From positions 1 through 8,187 of the forward strand of contig SDNM01000061.1 in assembly GCA_004524385.1 (NCBI GenBank): a stretch of DNA of 8,187 bases, written 5' to 3'. Below the pieces are notes generated by a model that saw only the letters and a list, made by a program, of their open reading frames with translations, did no database searches and had not been told where the DNA came from. A program made the position numbers and the translations under genes. Each line of letters starts with the position of its first letter. The stretch's first letter is position 1. Source of the stretch: Promethearchaeota archaeon. GTDB lineage: Archaea > Asgardarchaeota > Lokiarchaeia > Sigyniarchaeales > SOKP01. This document shows positions 5,982 to 8,187 of this stretch, one piece after another.

Positions 5982-6010
5982 TATGTAATTAACTCCTATA
6001 AAAAAAAAAT

Positions 6011-6022
6011 TTTTAAATATAA
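6011..6022 (+). promoter_or_regulatory. Putative TATA box of the DUF47 gene
   Basis: TTTTAAATATAA lies about 50 bp before the ATG at 6066, giving a predicted transcript start near 6040. It overlaps the second copy of a 16 bp A/T repeat (6016-6031). Confidence 0.45.
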
Positions 6023-6031
6023 ATTATATTA
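6016..6031 (+). repeat. 16 bp near-palindromic A/T repeat, copy 2
   Basis: This is an exact copy of AATATAAATTATATTA, also found at 5151-5166. The two copies flank the VIT1-like gene. Here it overlaps the DUF47 TATA-like region. Confidence 0.4.
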
Positions 6032-6065
6032 AAAAGCAGAATTAAAAAAAAAGTAATGGTTACTG

Positions 6066-6704
6066 ATGAATAAAATTAAAGAACAAATAATTACCATGCT
6101 CATTGATCATTCTCGAATAATATACTCCGTAATTAGCGATATGGGCGTCTTTTATTCCAGTTGGGCAGAGAATTACGAAAAAAATAAAGACATGCTTAAG
6201 AAGAAACACACAAAAATGATATTATCTGAGGAAGATGGAGATCAGATCAAAATACGGGTAATTCAAGAGTTTGCAGAAGTTGGAGCTCAAACGGGAGGAT
6301 TAGGGGATTATGTAGCGCTCGTTTTAAGGATGGACAATGTTATAAATAGTGCCCTCGAATTTGTCGATATTTTAACCTACTTAGATTTCAAGATAGATGA
6401 TGAGATGAAAAAAAAATATGATAAATTTATAAATAAGATCATTAAAATGGCAGATGTGCTTAAAACAACCATTAAAAATCTACGAGATAATACTAAAGTT
6501 GTTTTGGATAATACTACAACTATTCATAAAATCGAAAATGATATTGATGCATTATATCGAGATTGTTTAAATTATATATATGATAATAAAGATTTGGATG
6601 TTAGAAAGGTTCTAAGAATTCGTGACAGTATTATTATATTAGAAGAACTCTCAGATCGTATTCATGATATAGCAGATTTAATAAGAGTTCTGATATATCA
6701 ATAA
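6066..6704 (+). CDS. DUF47 family, PhoU-like protein
   Basis: This 212-residue all-helical soluble protein fits the DUF47 (PF01865) family, structurally related to PhoU. Supporting segments are DHSRIIYSVISDM (14-26), LGDYVALVLRMDNVINSALEF (79-99), IHKIENDIDALYRDCL (153-168) and LEELSDRIHDIADLIRVL (192-209). The acidic and His residues of the last three (Asp90, His154, Glu157, Asp159, Asp161, Glu193, Glu194, Asp197, Asp201) resemble the E/D-rich metal-binding patches of PhoU-like proteins. In archaea and bacteria DUF47 genes usually accompany a Pit phosphate transporter and are thought to regulate it. No Pit gene is in this window; instead the divergent neighbour is a VIT1/CCC1-like transporter. 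A role as regulator or partner of ion transport is inferred. An ATG at 6056 starts only a five-codon frame that overlaps this start. Confidence 0.85.
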   Translation: MNKIKEQIITMLIDHSRIIYSVISDMGVFYSSWAENYEKNKDMLKKKHTKMILSEEDGDQIKIRVIQEFAEVGAQTGGLGDYVALVLRMDNVINSALEFVDILTYLDFKIDDEMKKKYDKFINKIIKMADVLKTTIKNLRDNTKVVLDNTTTIHKIENDIDALYRDCLNYIYDNKDLDVRKVLRIRDSIIILEELSDRIHDIADLIRVLIYQ

Positions 6705-6706
6705 TA

Positions 6707-6717
6707 TTCTTTTTCTT
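6707..6717 (+). terminator. T-rich termination signal after the DUF47 gene
   Basis: TTCTTTTTCTT lies within the 18 bp between the convergent stop codons of the DUF47 and endA genes. The very short spacer makes antisense overlap of the two transcripts likely. Confidence 0.35.
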
Positions 6718-6722
6718 AATAT

Positions 6723-7325
6723 TTACGGCTTAAACCACGTAAAGAAATAGTAGTTTATAGTTTGGGGATTTGCGATAACAAATTTTTTTCTAACTGATGT
6801 AGCTAATCTGCCAGCTCTGACCATATCAATTGCACTAATCTTAGATTCATGAGGTAATACATGTACAATGAAAGGAGAGTGCTCTAATCCGGGTCCTTTC
6901 TTATATACTACAAAATCAGCTCCAAATTTCAACCCTGGTCGAGGAATATATCCTTTTTCTCTTAAATCTTTATAAATTACATATTTTTCCTCAAATTTAT
7001 GGTGTATTTGTTTGGCAATTTCAAAAAATTCCTTAGCACTAAGATCTTTCTTTCTTTTAACATCAAAAATAGTAATCTTATCATTTTCTAATAGGTAATA
7101 AGCTTCAATAACAGACAACTCTGAAGGTTTATGGAAATATTCTAAACGGGGCTTACTTATTCCAAGGGGAGAGCCAAAAAACTTTTCCTTCACATATAAG
7201 TAAGAGGCATAAAGAGGATTAAAAATAACAATTCTCGAATTAATAAATTTAGCTGGAATCTTGGCTGGTATATCATCTTCGTTTATATCATCAAGTGAAA
7301 TCTGAATATTTTCCTTTTTTTCCAT
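6723..7325 (-). CDS. endA: tRNA-splicing endonuclease EndA
   Basis: EndA cuts introns from pre-tRNA at bulge-helix-bulge structures. Numbering from the ATG at 7325 (a TTG codon lies directly before it, and no good ribosome site separates the two), the protein has 200 residues. The C-terminal catalytic core is clear: DLREKGYIPRPGLKFGADF at 120-138, VVY (catalytic Tyr141), LEHSPFIVHV (catalytic His149) and SVRKKFVIA (catalytic Lys180 or 181). The His-to-Lys spacing of 31 equals that of the Methanocaldococcus enzyme. Residues ~25-85 form the smaller N-terminal domain. The length fits the homotetrameric (alpha4) type, which needs canonical bulge-helix-bulge substrates. About 22 acidic N-terminal residues (QISLDDINEDDIP region) precede the usual start of the fold. 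The gene is divergent from the MEMO1 gene and converges on the DUF47 gene. Confidence 0.95.
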   Translation of the reverse strand: MEKKENIQISLDDINEDDIPAKIPAKFINSRIVIFNPLYASYLYVKEKFFGSPLGISKPRLEYFHKPSELSVIEAYYLLENDKITIFDVKRKKDLSAKEFFEIAKQIHHKFEEKYVIYKDLREKGYIPRPGLKFGADFVVYKKGPGLEHSPFIVHVLPHESKISAIDMVRAGRLATSVRKKFVIANPQTINYYFFTWFKP

Positions 7326-7440
7326 CAAGTAGAATCATCTTGGATAACTTATTAATCCTATCATTAACTTTAAGACTATATTTCTTTTCAATTATAGATA
7401 TGATTTTTTAAATTATTCAATACATACAAATTTTTATTTT

Positions 7441-7452
7441 ATTATATAAAGG
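7441..7452 (+). promoter_or_regulatory. Putative TATA box for the MEMO1 gene
   Basis: ATTATATAAAGG is a good archaeal TATA-like string but lies about 107 bp before the ATG at 7554, so a leader near 80 nt would follow. A second candidate (ATTATATTAAAG near 7490-7501) would give a leader of about 30 nt. The 228 bp between the divergent endA and MEMO1 starts holds no other gene that I can see. Confidence 0.35.
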
Positions 7453-7553
7453 TTTTAATAAATCTATTAAATTATTAAGGATTGGATGATATTATATTAA
7501 AGTTCAAAATCAATAATTTCTTAAAGAACAATAAAGACGCCTATGTAATAAAA

Positions 7554-8187
7554 ATGGAAGTTAGAAAACCCTTACATGCAGGGAGTTGGTATCCTCGTTA
7601 TAAACCAGATTTAATTAGAAATTTAAAAGAATACTTTGATGATAATGAATTTGGACCTGGAGAAGAACCAAAAACTCTAAATAACGACACAAGAACAATT
7701 ATTGGAGGAGTTTCTCCACATGCGGGGTATATATATTCAGGAAATTGTGCGGCGCATACATACTTAAACATATTTAGAGAAAAAATTCCAGATACGATAT
7801 TAATTTTAGGAAACGACCATAATAGATATGATAAAATTGCTATAATGAAGGAGGGTGAATGGGAAACCCCACTTGGGAATCTAAAAGTAGATACTGATTT
7901 AGCTGAAAAGATACTAGAAAACACAAATACTATTATCTTAGACAATTCAGCATTTATTGGATATCCGCATCAAAATGAACATAATATCGAAATTCAATTA
8001 CCATTTATAAAATATTGTGTAAAAGATCAAGATGTACAAATTGTTCCGATAAAAATTGGATTAAAATACTCCGAAAACTATGAAATCTATGAAAAGATTT
8101 CAACTGATATTGCCAATGCTATTAAATCAATGGATAAAGATATTGTTATCGTAGCATCTTCGGATATGACTCATAGAGGTCTTAAGA
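7554..8187 (+). CDS. MEMO1 family protein (3' end outside window)
   Basis: The first 211 codons of a MEMO1 family protein (PF01875) are present; the family is usually 270-300 residues, so the C-terminal quarter is missing. Signatures are RKPLHAGSWYP (4-14), SPHAGYIYSGNCAAHTY (54-70), ILILGNDHN (82-90), GEWETPLGNL (101-110), EHNIEIQLPF (142-151), IVPIKIG (163-169) and VASSDMTH (200-207). His56 and His89 correspond to iron ligands His49 and His81 of human MEMO1; the third ligand, a cysteine, lies beyond the window. Human MEMO1 is an iron-binding redox protein, and archaeal members are often linked to AMMECR1 and radical SAM genes; their role in archaea is unsettled. The start at 7554 fits the family N-terminus, although the frame stays open upstream to a TTG near 7482. 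No Shine-Dalgarno site is visible. Confidence 0.93.
   Translation, partial: MEVRKPLHAGSWYPRYKPDLIRNLKEYFDDNEFGPGEEPKTLNNDTRTIIGGVSPHAGYIYSGNCAAHTYLNIFREKIPDTILILGNDHNRYDKIAIMKEGEWETPLGNLKVDTDLAEKILENTNTIILDNSAFIGYPHQNEHNIEIQLPFIKYCVKDQDVQIVPIKIGLKYSENYEIYEKISTDIANAIKSMDKDIVIVASSDMTHRGLK

Noticed and set aside
6056..6073. Five-codon frame (ATG to TAA) overlapping the DUF47 start, as a regulatory leader peptide
   Set aside because: It is too short to distinguish from chance, has no ribosome site, and the DUF47 ATG at 6066 fits the family N-terminus.
7329..7553. Possible C/D-box RNA from GATGAT-like strings near 7335 and 7486
   Set aside because: Neither matches the full C box (RUGAUGA), and no D box (CUGA) is present at suitable spacing.
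7598..7945. Minus-strand open frame of 115 codons
   Set aside because: It lies wholly antisense to the MEMO1 gene, whose plus-strand reading matches conserved motifs throughout; the minus frame has no family features.

Overview
The window is AT-rich DNA from an archaeon. Two genes support this: an archaeal-type tRNA-splicing endonuclease (EndA) and, divergent from it, an archaeal/eukaryotic-type MEMO1 protein. A DUF47 (PhoU-like) gene and a TIGR00267-type member of the VIT1/CCC1 family fit the same picture. Shine-Dalgarno signals are mostly weak, and TATA-like boxes lie upstream of several genes. Low GC, fermentation-type dehydratases and a eukaryote-leaning MEMO1 sequence make an Asgard (Lokiarchaeia-like) lineage plausible. 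That placement is inference; no rRNA or marker gene proves it.

Layout. Bases 123-719 (+) encode an unrecognised coiled-coil protein with a disordered Pro/Ala/Gly tail. Bases 773-3253 (-) hold a two-gene operon for both subunits of a 2-hydroxyacyl-CoA dehydratase-family enzyme; the small-subunit gene comes first, with 3 bp between the genes. Bases 3452-4180 (+) encode a stand-alone seven-helix membrane protein, inverted between that operon and the matching ATP-dependent activase at 4262-5038 (-). Bases 5183-5899 (-) encode a VIT1/CCC1-like membrane protein that probably begins at a CTG codon. It is divergent from the DUF47 gene at 6066-6704 (+); their shared 166 bp intergenic region contains an 18 bp tandem repeat. 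Bases 6723-7325 (-) encode EndA, and 7554 to the window end (+) is a partial MEMO1 gene.

How the genes work together. The activase (HgdC-type, with paired Cys125/Cys164 for the bridging [4Fe-4S] cluster) would pass ATP-primed low-potential electrons to the two-subunit dehydratase. This is the chemistry used in amino-acid fermentation (2-hydroxyacyl-CoA to enoyl-CoA) and in related benzoyl-CoA reductases. The VIT1-like/DUF47 divergent pair may be a co-regulated ion (metal or phosphate) homeostasis unit. EndA and MEMO1 look like housekeeping genes. No rRNA, tRNA, CRISPR array, insertion sequence or defence system was seen. Gene-free stretches are all shorter than 230 bp and contain only AT-rich promoter-like sequence, T-tracts and short repeats.
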